A stretch of 64,000 nucleotides of DNA from the NCBI RefSeq assembly GCF_963675165.1, contig NC_087382.1:4255963-4319962 (forward strand). Direction: 5' to 3'. The position numbers were made by a program, and so were the translations under genes. Positions within the stretch are counted from its first letter, which is position 1; each line of letters starts with the position of its first letter. This DNA comes from Halichondria panicea. Lineage: Eukaryota > Porifera > Demospongiae > Suberitida > Halichondriidae. Below the pieces are notes generated by a model. It ran no database searches and had not been told where the DNA came from. It saw nothing but the letters and a program-made list of their open reading frames with translations. This document shows, piece after piece, positions 48,460-60,415 of this stretch.

Positions 48460-48765
48460 TGCATTCTGAACAGGAAGGTACATGCATGCATCCTTGCATG
48501 TACTGTATTATAGTACATGTAAGAGGAAATGTGGTTTACTATAATTATTATGATCCGACCAATAATCTGTATTGTGTGATTTGTAGGAATACGCACTTTA
48601 ACGCAGTGTATATATATAATGTGCACTACACTTAAAATACATACACAACCAATCTCCTATAATTATGCGCGGGGACAATATTTTACAACACAAGTGTTAG
48701 CAATCATGCACAAAAAGGCTGGTGGTGTCAGAGGGTATGGCAATGGGTGCGCTCAACCATGCATA
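46013..48765. other. 3' flank of F2 (duplicate of 27712-30151) and following spacer
   Basis: Contains the duplicate JAMM-gene relics (about 46470-46520 and 47205-47300, the latter with a few extra bases relative to copy 1) and the GATAATCGAGG repeat. 48460-48765 resembles the spacer of JAMM copies a and c (AACCATGCAT junction). No gene. Confidence 0.55.
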
Positions 48766-50720
48766 TGGGTCATTCCATATCAATTCAACGAAATTTAAAA
48801 CGTGACGTCTTCAGAATTGCACGAAACTTGGTACATGTGTGAGGAATGGTATGATAACATCTCAGAAAAAATGTTGGGTTTGTAAACAATATGGCTTCTA
48901 AGATTAAGTTAATTAAAAAATGCAGAATTTCCCCACTTTTAGAAACTGGCTGCTGTTAGTTAAACTGTAACTTTCTAACCATTAACATTCAAGACTAAGA
49001 ATGTATATCATCTTGTTGCTCAAGAAATTCTGCATCATTTGGCATGTTGTATGGCTTTACTCGATAAAGTTTGGGTATTCCATCTAATTAGTGTTCTTTG
49101 AAGTCTGGCTTCTCAAAAAAACGCTGTTTTTTTCCTGTACTTTTTTGAGTATCATGTTCCTTATACAATTCTCTTGAAGTGTGACAAGTTTGATTCTGGG
49201 ATTCCAATGGGATCATGAGATATGTTGTGGGATGTAGTGTGATATTTGGGCAATATTTGTGGTTTTAGAGAATAAACAGTCCTTAAAAAAATGTTGCAAA
49301 GCTTTCTGCATTCCCAATTGTTACTGTGCACTTTTCCTTAGTAAGTAAGCTGTGTGTGAGGCCCTTTGTTGTGGCAATATTGCAATTAGCAATATAATTT
49401 ATCGTAGGTTTTAAGTTGATGAGCGACATTACCTACGTTCAAGCTAACAATTGTACGTTTTAGTTGTAGCAATGGTGATTTCATAGCATAAAAGTTCATA
49501 AAAGTTAAAACATTAGCATTAACATTTAAAAACATTAACAAGCCTAGCCCAAATGTTTGGTCAGTATTTCTGATGCAGCTTTAATCTCCTTTTTGGATAA
49601 ATTCGACCTGTTCTGATTTGATGATCAATCGTTTAAAAAAATAAAATCATGTAGGCAACGTATAAAATTATCTATTTCTGAGGCTGGGATACTTGAATAA
49701 GCTGCATTATGGCCCGTGAGGGTAAAGAAATTGCATACAACTAGTGAGTTGTGTGGTTTTACTTGGAAAACACCCTAGCTAACCACCCATTTTTTTTGCA
49801 AACCAATTACGAAATATTCTCTGGTGGCATTTCAGTTTCTACTGAGATTACTCAGTGTCCATCTTCTGACTGCAGTACTATACTGTATCAGTAGCTAGAG
49901 ATGGTTCAAATAATTTATGATGTGTGTAGTTTGCATGTGTCTGGAATCGTTTGAGAAAACAAGAAATTATTGTTCAAGATGATGCTGCTCTCTCTCAAAT
50001 GGCTGATATGCTTGTCGCCGCTCAATCAAATAGCTGGCGTGGTGTCAGTATTATTTTGCTGCTCGTATGGTCGCTGTAAACTTGTTTTAGCTATCAGTCG
50101 GTTTACAGTTCCTCGGCTGAAAATGTCACTCGGCCGAAAGTTCGAATTCTTCCTTGTGATAACATAAGTTCAGGAAAGTTAGCACACATGTTTTAGGTAC
50201 ATTACACAACAAAGAAGGACTGTTTATTCTCTGAAACCACAAATATTGCCCAAATCACACTACATCCCACAACATATCTCATGATCCCATTGGAATTCCA
50301 AAACCAAACTTGTCACACTTCAAGAGAATGGTATGAGGAACATGATACACAAAAAATTACAGGGAAAAAACAGCGCTTTTCGAGAAGTCAGAGTTCGAAG
50401 GATACTAATTAGATGCAATACCTAAAATTTTTAAGTGAAGCTGTACAACATACCAAATGATGCGGAATTTCTTAGGCAACAAGATGATATACATTCTTAG
50501 TCTTGAATGTTAATGGTTAGAAGGTTACAGTTTAACTAACAGCAGCCAGTTTCTAAAAGTGGAGAATTTCTGCATTTTTTTATCTCAGAAGCCATATTGT
50601 TTACAAACCCAAAATTTTTTCTGATATGTTACCATACCATTCCTCACACATGTACCAAGTTTCGTGGATTTCTGAAGACGTCATGTTTTAAATTTCGTTG
50701 AATTGATATGGAATGACCCG
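48766..50720. mobile_element. 1.95-kb TA-flanked element with about 520-bp terminal inverted repeats
   Basis: Ends TGGGTCATTCCATATCAATT and its reverse complement. Arms run about 48766-49290 and 50205-50720, with blocks such as TTGAAGTGTGACAAGTTTG and AGAATAAACAGTCCTT. TA lies on both sides. Paralogous empty sites exist: GCATATCGTA near 18794, and GCATCTC[AG]TAGAC near 4617 and 30658. The inner 0.9 kb has no recognisable transposase; the ORF at 49970-50167 is short. It is probably non-autonomous. Confidence 0.85.
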
Positions 50721-51487
50721 TATCGTAGACTCAATTAAGGGGCCATAACATAATTATTATACTCGGCAGTGGCGTAGGCAGAGGGGGACTGACGGGGCTA
50801 GAGCCCTCCCCCTTTTATGCTCCATCATGAACTCTATTGTGATCTGTCAATCTATTCCGTACTGTTCTGCATGCATAGTTACTAGAATGATGTCATGCAA
50901 TTGAAATGCATGTGGGAAGGGTTATCTAATTTGCATGCTGACTGCTGAGAAATTCAGTGCCCTATAATGAGCCCTGCCCTTCCAAAAATCCTGGCGATAT
51001 GCCACTGCTCGGATTGACTAACTTGCTGCCCACACGTACTATAACACTAACACTATTCACAAAACACTGTACAAATGTATTCACAGACTGATGATGAATA
51101 TACAGTTCAGGAAGATGCACTGCACACGGTTGAGCGCTATGAATATTGACTGCATATTCTGCATGTACACAACTAGGTATCCAGTAGCAACAAGCTCCAC
51201 CCACCATTTCGTCCACTATCTCCTGAGCAAGGTATTGCTCACTGGGCGGAGTAGCTCAGCTTCATTGGGGACGCCTACAGGCACATAAATTATAGGTATA
51301 CAACACATCAGTATAAAATTATACACATGCAACCTGTCTGGTCATAATTATATAGAGGTGTGAAGGTGTTATAATAAATACATTTGCTGTGCGTTTTGAA
51401 TTTCGTTTCTGGGGAAACAACATTCTTTCGATAATCTTTGACTTAGTGATGTGACAGTATTCAGAGTCCTGTTAACGATCAGTATAC

Positions 51488-51683
51488 TGTATAGCGGGTA
51501 ATTTTCGTGGGGTAAAAATTCGAAAATGGTGGTTTTCGTGAGTAAACATTTCGTTTAGTCTCGTTTCCTGCACTGCATTCATATGTTCCAGTAAGCCACG
51601 CCTACGTTAAAATTTTGTGGAGGTCAGCTTGCCCACGAAATTAACGAGTTTTTACCCCACAAAAATTATCCACTATATACGGT
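51488..51683. mobile_element. MITE with GCGGGTAATTTTCGTGG ends
   Basis: The left end GTATAGCGGGTAATTTTCG mirrors CACAAAAATTATCCACTATA at the right. A half copy lies at about 60985-61095 (TTTTTACCTCACGAAAATTACCCAC). Non-coding. Confidence 0.65.
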
Positions 51684-53039
51684 ACACATTATTGAAAGTG
51701 CATGTGCAGCAGGTACTGTGATGAATACATTAGCACACAGTAAAAACGAACATAAATTTCTGTCATTTAAACTAAAATACGATGATGCATCTATAAGTGT
51801 TTTTGCTGTGCAGTGCCTTTGAATTTAGTCTTCTAGGAAGACGGAATTCTTTGGGTAGTCCTATCCTATAGTTGATAGTATTCAGAGTCCTTTGTGAGTT
51901 GATACACCTCTTTTGACTCAAAAACAGCAAAGTGGGACCAATATTTTGCTTTGACACCATTCCAATCTCATTATGGGTATATATATACTGAACATAAGTA
52001 TCAGTCCTAAGCAAAAACCTGGCTTTTTAATCTAACATGTGGACACGCACGAGTTGCATATACTCAGATCGACATAGTGACATACCCTGAGGTCGTCTCC
52101 CTGGACCATGAGCACCCAGAACATCTCAAACAAGGACACCTCTCCCTCTCTCTTACCACCGTGGTTAGGACCTGTACGGAGACAGTGGGTGGAGAGACAG
52201 ACTCAGTATCATATACACTGTACACCATACACTTATTCAATCAGTGCATAATACATGGATATACTCAGTGTCACTATCATAATGAAAGGCATAACTGCAT
52301 GTCATGCATACATATACAGGCACATCTGTTTGACATTGAGAATGCATGCTATTCATTTTGCATACCCATGCATGCATGCACACGTAACTATACTCAAATT
52401 ATTACCTTCCATAGTAACATAACCTGTGTCACCTCTCAGTATCAAGTACAAATATTGCATGCTCACAGCTGTATATCATAATTATACACATTGGGAGAAT
52501 TTAAATTGAGATGTGCATGTAAAGCTGTACCATATAAATTATAATACATGCATGTATGATGATTGTGTGCATCTAAAATCTTTTATGAGACTGACAACTT
52601 TAGATGCACATGCACATACAAGAGACCACAGTCATATATAACTAAATTCAAAAGGCACAGCAAATGTATTATAGCACCTACATTAGAATTTCGTAAATCT
52701 TGCAACGTGTATCACATGACACCTGAAGTACAGTCAACACTGACTATAATTATTGCACAAACATTTCTTTATAAGTAGCAATATATAGTAAAATTATACT
52801 GACCTTTAACACATGCTGTGCACCACTAGTACTGCGTGTTATGTTGTATCTTTGATCTATAGCATTGACAGTATTCAATGTTTGTGATTAGTGTCAGGTG
52901 CTATGATGAATACATATCTGTGCCATTGAATTTAAGTATTCTGGAAAGATGATAGTATTCACATAGTGCTTTGTGAGTTAATACACCCCCTTTTGACTCC
53001 AACTATTAGCTAATTATTAAGTTGTTAATTGTGTACACA

Positions 53040-53660
53040 ACCAAGATGGGATAATTATATTGGCTCAGTATACTATCAGAGTAGGTATGACAGGCGCGGT
53101 GCAGTTCAGGCAGGCGATTATCCTTTGATTGGCAATAATTATCCGCCCACGCCCCGCCCACATCGTATGTTTTTTGCTGAAAGTAATCAGAGGCTAATTG
53201 CTTGAGCTGCACCGCGCATGCCTGTCGGACCTCCTCTGGTATACTATACGCCTCGAGGGCAAAGGGTATCCTGATACAGTCTAGGTGGTTCATTATCTTG
53301 TAGATCTGGCAGCATGTCAGGAGTCTACGACGATCCTCAAGGGATAGCCAGGATAGTATTTTCGGCAATTGTCGTACGATTTGTTCCAGCAGTAATTAGC
53401 TCTGTTCCATTTCGCTTCTATCCATCGAGCTGCTCGCTTTTAAACATTTTCTAGTTTAGTAGTGTTCATCTTAGTGTGGGGTGACCACACAGGGGCTGAA
53501 TACTCAAGGTGTGGCCTGACCAAGGCTGAAAACGCTCTTGATTTTGCTGTTTTCGATGAGTGGTGGAGGTTTCTTCTGAGGAGATTCAGGATCTTAGTGG
53601 CTTGTGCTTTTGCTCCTCTTCCCCACTTCCCACACCCACACTTTATGTATGTCGTTAGGA
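53040..53660 (-). pseudogene. Non-LTR retrotransposon reverse-transcriptase C-terminal fragment
   Basis: Two frame pieces: KILNLLRRNLHHSSK then ALVRPHLEYSAPVW and KLENV, followed after a stop by RAARWIEAKWN and later LSLEDRRRLLTCCQIYKIMN. The LVRPHLEY-x-x-x-VW block is typical of CR1/RTE-like RT ends. It is interrupted by a stop and a frame change, so inactive. Confidence 0.8.
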
Positions 53661-53870
53661 AGGGAAATGGGATGACTGTGGTACCAACCAACCAATTAAC
53701 TCCAGCAACATCTGTTCCTGGATCTGGGTAGGTAAAGATCATCCAAATTAGAAATAAAAAGTTAGAAGTAAGAGCAATGGTAAGGGTCCTCATTCACAAA
53801 AGTGTAACTTGCATTGGCTCAGCGCTCAGTTATCTCCTCAAAATCGCTGAGATCACATCGGCACAAAAGT

Positions 53871-55928
53871 ACTTTTCTAGTGCTTCCAGACAAGACCTCT
53901 TCATCTCCTGATGTTATTCTTGTACTGAAAAGAAAATTTCATTATACATTTATAATGAGAGGGGTCAGGCGGGAGACTGTGGTACATGTACCACCCTGCA
54001 TCTGATTTTGGACCAGGGGATTGAGACAAAGCATTACAATTAAGCTTATCATGTGATGTTCTACAGCTAAAAATGACTGCGGTCATGTGACTGTACTTTG
54101 AATGTGCAGTTATTGCACTGAAATGGTTCATCACTAGTTGTTCACCTAACCGTTATAAAAGCGAAAACTCGGCCCTGGGATCGAGGCTAATCTCATCATG
54201 TCAACATGCATCCTCCAGCCATCTCAAAAATGCTAAAAACTAGCTTGACACAAGTTTTACAGGGTTTTAATTCATGATCACCTTTATCTAGCTATGCTAG
54301 CTGGTACATAGTTAGGGGTTAGTAGATTATGCTAGCATAATTTTGAGCATAATAGGCAAATTTTTTGATGAGAATTATGCTAGCATAATAGGCACATTTA
54401 TAACAATTATGAGAATAATAGGCAGGTTTTGGAAATACAGGTCAGTACGAATCATAGTATAAACATTCGTAGGCCTGATGGAAGTACTGGTGGATAATTA
54501 TCTCCTTAATTGGCATTCTACATTATAGTGCAAATAGATAGAGTCGTGTGGCCATTATTTATAGTTTGATGTTACTTGCATGTGCGACAACATGGGGTCT
54601 ATGTTCAGTTGTGCTTTGGAGGGAATGATGTGGGAATAATACTAGGCAATTTGAAAAGAATAATAGGCTGTTAACTTGAGCATAAAAGAATAGCATAATA
54701 TATATAGGCAATATCTCGAGCATAATCTACCAACCCCTATACATGCATGGTGCACTCGATAATGCTCTCGGTTGAGTAATGCATTTGCTACGCTCGTGTA
54801 TTACGAGCCTCATGCACACGTTATAATTAAAGCTAGAAAATCTATATAAGAACTGCAGAACACAGATCTGTATATAGGCCAGGACAAAGATATATGATTG
54901 CGGTCGTAGATGCATCATTAGATCTCACTGCACTGATTCTATATTACGCTCCATTTTCTTTAACTCCAGTTGTGTTGAAAGGTAAATATTTTTGAGAGTA
55001 CTATGATCATGTAATTGGCTGGTGATCCCCTGTAATAATTATAAGAGAGTGAAGAAAAAATGAAAATTAGACGTATTTCTGGTATAAATAATCTCTATTA
55101 GTCAGAGTGATGAACTTAATTATATTACAGCAGTAAGAATCACAATCTATATAATATTATAGCCTCACGTATTTTAATCGGCCTTGAATCGCGGCTAGCA
55201 TGATACATGCATGCATGCACAGTCTATTTAATTTGATGATCTTCGATAAAATTGGCCAAATCGCCAAATTAAAACGCCCACAGTTAGGACCTGCACAACA
55301 TGTAGTGTATATATAGTTGTTAATATGTTGCCTCCAAAATTTGGGTATAAAATTATAATACTGCACATGCAATAATTATTGTAAATTGTTACGTTTCAAT
55401 GAACTGAATTCTGAGTTTTTTTCTGCTTTGATTCCAAGAATTAAATTCAAAGCACAACAAATGTACTAACATAAAAGGCATGGCCTAGGAGTGTTTCAGA
55501 TTCCGATATAAGCAGTCAAACCATTTTAACTATATATATATGCGGTAATGGGTACCCTGCGGTAATTACACTCTTTGTTTGTATTACTGTTGCGTTCAAC
55601 AAACTCAATTCCTGCCTTTAAATTTAATATAATAGAAGCAGGTCAGTTTACAATTCAGCAATAATCCCCATGCACACAACCTAATATGCATCGATTCAAC
55701 ACAGTTCATAATTCTCATAATAATTATGATATCGTATAATACACAACTTAAAAACTGAAATGAAAGTATATCATAAACCACATGATTGTATACCTGACAG
55801 CTATTATAGCTAGTTATGATTGTGCATGCATTATGAAGTAGCAAACACGCATGCAGATGTTTTTCAGTTGAAATTGATGTGAATAATTATTGTGCTTATA
55901 ATTGTATTCTGTCTGTGTGTGCTTCATT
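53871..55928. other. Spacer with a decayed receptor-tail relic
   Basis: About 54740-55130 parallels 20575-20990: GGTGCACTCGATAATGCTCTC, TGAGTAATGCATTTGCTA, then a minus-strand relic of the tail exon start (ATCATAGTACTCTCAAAAAT, GTTAAAGAAAATGGAGC) with stops. About 54136-54186 and 55160-55200 hold GCCTCG-family half palindromes. 55600-55928 resembles other tail-exon 3' flanks. No intact gene. Confidence 0.55.
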
Positions 55929-58900
55929 CTATGCACTTCCATGGGCCTCAGGTTCCACTCGGCTTCCAACAATTTCTTCATAGATGTGCTGTTCTTCATT
56001 GGAAGTGCAGCCATATGCGTCATTGATTCTTATTGATAAACTTATGCCATAGGCTCCATTTTCTTTCAGGTCTACGTCTTGATGAGGAGTGGTTTTTAAT
56101 CCTTGTTTTTTCATTAGCAAGAGTATTATGACCAGTGCAGCTGAAACTCCTGCATGCATAATATTATAATTAAAAAAGAAATATTGCCAATGTAATTAAG
56201 CTGCACCGTGCTAAATTAAACGTACCCAAAGCTAGAGCTACAGCAGGAGTTGTAGTAGAAATTGCAATTATCAGATCAGAATCTGCAATAGTGTATTGAT
56301 TGTGTTACATTGCATGTCTGCATGTGTATTATTTCACTGACAGTTTTACTATATACGATACGTATATTATATATTAGCTATAGCCCTATACTATGATATG
56401 TACGGACGTACGTGATAGGTGCATGTGTATAATAATTATTTATACCAGATTGTGCATTGCCATGTCTAGTTGTTACAGATCCACTGGTACTTGGCTCATC
56501 ATTCCCTGCACACAAATAATTATAGTACTAGTGTCATAATCATTATAGAGAATATTACTTATAATTATATACCTGTCACCAAACAACTCTGTGTCGATAA
56601 TATTAATTTCGTTATTGTTGCAAAATCGCCTTCCACCTGTGACATGTCCACTCCAGCAACATGTACTTCAACAAGGTAATCTTCATTACACTGTTTGATT
56701 CCACTGGCAGAAAAAGAAAAATTATAGGTCGTGTTATAAGTGCAGTTGGACACAAACTGTGTGAGTATGTTTTGGGGATCCAGAGATCCAGTAACATTAA
56801 CTGATATCTTGTAGCACAGCATGACATCAGAAGAAAGCATGAGAGGTGGTTGCCACGAGAGTGTTAGTGATTTCTCCTCAATATTAGCGATTACATCAGT
56901 TGGAGGACCAAGCCGATTGATAGCTGTATTGAAAGTGGATCTCTATGTAATATTATTTGAGCTACAACTGTTTGCATAGACCTTGCAAAATACTAAATCA
57001 TTCACTGCATTACCACATATTTGCTATATGCAAACAAATAGTATTGGGTACATTCACATTCATAAAAAGTAAGCAATGCATGAATTCAAGAAATAGACTA
57101 TACATGGAGAGTCATAGAACCGGGAGGATTTGAAGTGGAGAATGGTCTACCAACGCCTTATGCTGAGACTTGTGCTATACGAAAAATGTTTACGCTAAAG
57201 AGCCTAATAACTTGCTCACTGCGGTATACCGGTTTTGACCATCAAGTTCGAACACATTTCTCTACTAGATTAGCATCAAACAATATTTTGTGATCTGTTA
57301 GTGTTTAAGGTACTTCGTACTAACAGTTTCTTCAGCCTGAAACTTCAAGCCTCACCATAATTATGTGAGTTTCCATACCACCAAGAGTAGATAAAAGCAT
57401 CTACTCTTGATATAATTTATACCACCTTATACAGCAGGTATTTTTCGAGGGTCTACTCAAAAAGTACCCGTTATACAAGTTCTAGAAACCATCATTGCTC
57501 AGGACTGCATGTTGTTTGCATAGCAACATTGTATGGTGATTTTGTGGTTTTGTGGTAATGCAGTGAGCTGATTTAGTATTTTGCAAGGTCTATGCAAACA
57601 GCTGTATGAGTGCAACAAGCTGTTTATTGGCCCAATAGTAAGTAGATTGTGGTCAAGAGCTTTTAGGCCCGAGATCATTATCTACTATATATATATACCG
57701 GGCCAATAATTTAAACTGCTTGTGGCATGAATTGCCATGTATAATAACTACTTTTTTGCCTTAAAAACCATTTGCTGCATATAGAAATAGAAACCATAAC
57801 CACTCGCTGCGTAGATATGAAAAAAATTAGTGGCTGGAATTACTATAATAGTAACTGCATTGAAACAATGCATGCATGCATATAATACTGTCTATAGATA
57901 ATACGTCATATAGTACATTTACCATGCACATGCAGGAACCTCATTCAGTGTGCATGTACTATAAAAGCTGACAGTTTGGATGGAAAGTGTTATATAGCAT
58001 GGGAACTTCACTGAAAGGTCACATTTCTGTATGCCATATATACAGAACTGGCCACATGCAGTGCCAGCACTGGGCCGGAATGTAGGTAGGCAGCACTGGG
58101 CTAGTGTATAGGTACAGAATGTAGGTATAGGCAGCACTTTCTATGCCATATATTGGCACTGCTATTCCAAGGTCAAAAAAGGTATAATAAATATAATTAT
58201 ATAACATAATTTACCTGTCACAGAGCAATTCTGTATAGATGATATCGTTTCTGTTATTCTTGCAAAATCGCCTTCCACCTGTGCAAAGCTTACTCCAGCA
58301 ACGCTTACTTCAACAAAATAATCTCCATTGCACCGATTAATGCCAATGGAGGATAAAGAGAGTGTATAAGTTGTGTTATAGGTACAATTGGACACAAACT
58401 GTGTGAGTATGTTTTGAGGATCCCGAGATCCAGTGACATTAACTGATATCTTGTAGCAATTAGTATCAGAAGAAAGCATGAGAGGTGGTTGCCATGAGAG
58501 TGTTAGGGATTTCTCTTCAATAGCAGTATTAACATCAGTTGGAGGGCCAAGTCGATTGATAGCCGTAGCTGTATTGAATAATTGTATACAATTGATAATT
58601 AAAATGCATGGTGCATGCATGCATGGTTTGTATATATATATGTACCACGATTTATGCAATTACGATAACTTACTGTATCTGACAGTAAAATTGAACCGCT
58701 CTAGTTCTTCATCATTAAAAATGTCTTCCCTTCGTACTATGCATTGAATTGAAATTTCAAGACTACTAAACACACCAAAGTTCTCAATGAATACAGTTGT
58801 ATGTCGGTTTCTGTTAGTCTCATCAGGTCTTACATATACTATGTTAAGGCCTGGACTAGCAGTACTGCTCTGAACACAATTTCTTCCCCCGCTGTCAAAC

Positions 58901-59586
58901 CTAAATCCATGGGCACAGCCACATTCTGCTGTCACAAAGACTCTCGCTCCTTCTTTAGCAAGGCATGTTACAAATAGAATAGGATTATCAACTCCAATGA
59001 TTTGATTCACAATTTCCATAGGAGGGCAAAGTTTCAGGTCTGCAATTGTGTTAAAAATTGCTATACATGACATGGCGTGATAAAGTTTCAGGTCTGAAAT
59101 AATTGAAAGAACCTATAAAAGCTGCACTGACATGCATGCACGCATGCATGAATGCTACCATTTATATAATATCATGCAGAATTAATAATATTCATCAAAT
59201 GAGCAAATGGACCGTATAAATGGTCATCGGTGTTACCGGCACAATTAAAGAGAGACCGAGACCAACTAAATTACTATATGACTCACTCTGCTGAGTCCCT
59301 CCTGATCCCTGCTGACAATAATTTGTAGACTTATTTGTCCCACCAGTAAAACCAATCAGTTCATTTTCATTGCACATCAACTCTTGTCCATGCACAGTCA
59401 AAACGCAAACTAGATCTATATATACCTGCATGTAAGCAACTAATTATTGGCTATAGTCTATATAATTTATACAGATCTACACATTTGAACAGACGCAGTA
59501 TGCAAGGCTACACCGTGACATAAACTATACATTTAACTGACCGCAGTAAAAAGTAGTAGATCTAGCAGAATCATAAAGGTTGCCAT
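55929..59586 (-). CDS. Gene I: CP-FN3-FN3 receptor with YEEI tail
   Basis: Eight exons (59542-59586, 59287-59425, 58674-59039, 58215-58568, 56573-56923, 56446-56505, 56226-56282, 55929-56149), 1593 nt, 530 residues. Exon 1 (MATFMILLDLLLFTA, donor GTCAGT) plus exon 2 start form a signal peptide. Exon 2 has ELMCNENE and YCQQG. Exon 3 (366 nt) is the CP module (LKLCPPME, LFVTCLAK, RNCVQSST, LNIVYVRP, TTVFIEN, SIQCIV). Exons 4 and 5 are FN3 domains similar to each other (INRLGPPTDV, LTLSWQPP). Exon 6 is a 60-nt stalk (NDEPSTSGSVTTRHG), the unexpanded form of the gene H stalk. Exon 7-8 give the membrane segment and the tail NGAYGISLS, NDAYGCTS, HIYEEIV. A TA-flanked transposon (56964-57605) lies between the FN3 exons. 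Confidence 0.88.
56964..57605. mobile_element. TA-flanked fold-back transposon (642 bp) in gene I intron
   Basis: Opposite-orientation copy of the 17418-18053 element. Ends CAACTGTTTGCATAGACC and GGTCTATGCAAACAGCTG with TA flanks. It sits within the 1.29-kb intron between the two FN3 exons, by far the longest intron of gene I. Confidence 0.75.
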
Positions 59587-60118
59587 TATCCTTTATAGAG
59601 ATCAATCTAGCTATAATTATTATAATGACATGCAGTATTAATTTTGTCCAGACCTATATGTATATAGCCTTATATAGCCTCGAATCCATGCAGGCCGATT
59701 AAGCAGGCTTTACAATTCAGATAATCCCCATGCATGCATGCATGCACACAACTGTCATAATTATTATACACTGCATATATTATACAGTTCATAATTCTCA
59801 TAATAATTATGATTGTCGTATACACAACTTAAAAACTGAAATGAAAGTATCATAAACCACATGTACCTGACAGCTATAGTTATGATTGTGCATGAAAAAC
59901 ACAGATATTTTTCAGTTGAAAATTATTAGAAGTGTGGGTGACTCTGAGTGCTTCTTCAATAAGGTATATTAGCAACATTTCTGAACATTATTCCGTTTCG
60001 TGAGATATCCATGCAGGTGCAAAGCGAGTTAATTAAAATTCTCTTGAAGTTGTGTGTATAATCAGATTGCAAACTATAGGAGAGCGGTGTCGTTGGCATA
60101 CATTGTAATGCATGCTAG
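59587..60118. other. Upstream flank of gene I with a 3'-flank relic
   Basis: 59667-59712 is a partial GCCTCG-family element. 59715-59935 resembles the 3' flank of tail exons (compare 55600-55928) without any tail exon next to it, so it is a footprint of a lost receptor copy. The promoter of gene I is expected here but was not recognised. Confidence 0.5.
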
Positions 60119-60415
60119 TCAGTGACACACAGTTGACAGCCTTGTCAGAAAGACTATATAGGGTCGGCCAAGAGTTGACCCCTGAGGGACCCCCGAAATC
60201 ACTTGGTATAGGAGGCTTGATTCTACACCATCAAGAACAACTAGCTCAGCCTTCCAGATAAATCCATTGGTGACATGAATGCCAATTTGTTTTAGTTTGT
60301 CTAGCTGCAAGGGATATAACCCTTTCCCGGTCAGCCGCACACAATCTGCAACCTGGAACAGTTCCATCACTTTAGTTTGCATCACTTTAGTTTGCATCTG
60401 AGCCCAACCCACCAA
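60119..60415 (-). pseudogene. Non-LTR retrotransposon reverse-transcriptase core fragment
   Basis: Contains LDGVESSLLYQVISGVPQGS followed by TLG, matching the RT motif-B block (SGVPQGSVLGP) of non-LTR elements. The following polymerase motifs are missing or altered (YIVFLTRL), so the piece is truncated and inactive. Confidence 0.75.

Larger units (their letters stand above)
51203..53870 (-). pseudogene. JAMM/MPND-like gene copy d, broken, with retrotransposon inserted
   Basis: Relics on the minus strand: about 53830-53870 (DVISAI then stop), 53660-53730 (JAMM exon, YHSHP visible but frame-shifted), about 52095-52185 (FEMFWVLMVQGDDLR, open in phase 1 and followed by GTATGT) and about 51208-51275 (QWEQ exon with a small deletion giving CAGTGA). 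An RT fragment interrupts the region between the JAMM and FEMFWV exons. Confidence 0.65.

Noticed and set aside
53462-53731. Plus-strand ORF
   Set aside because: Antisense of the reverse-transcriptase fragment on the minus strand.
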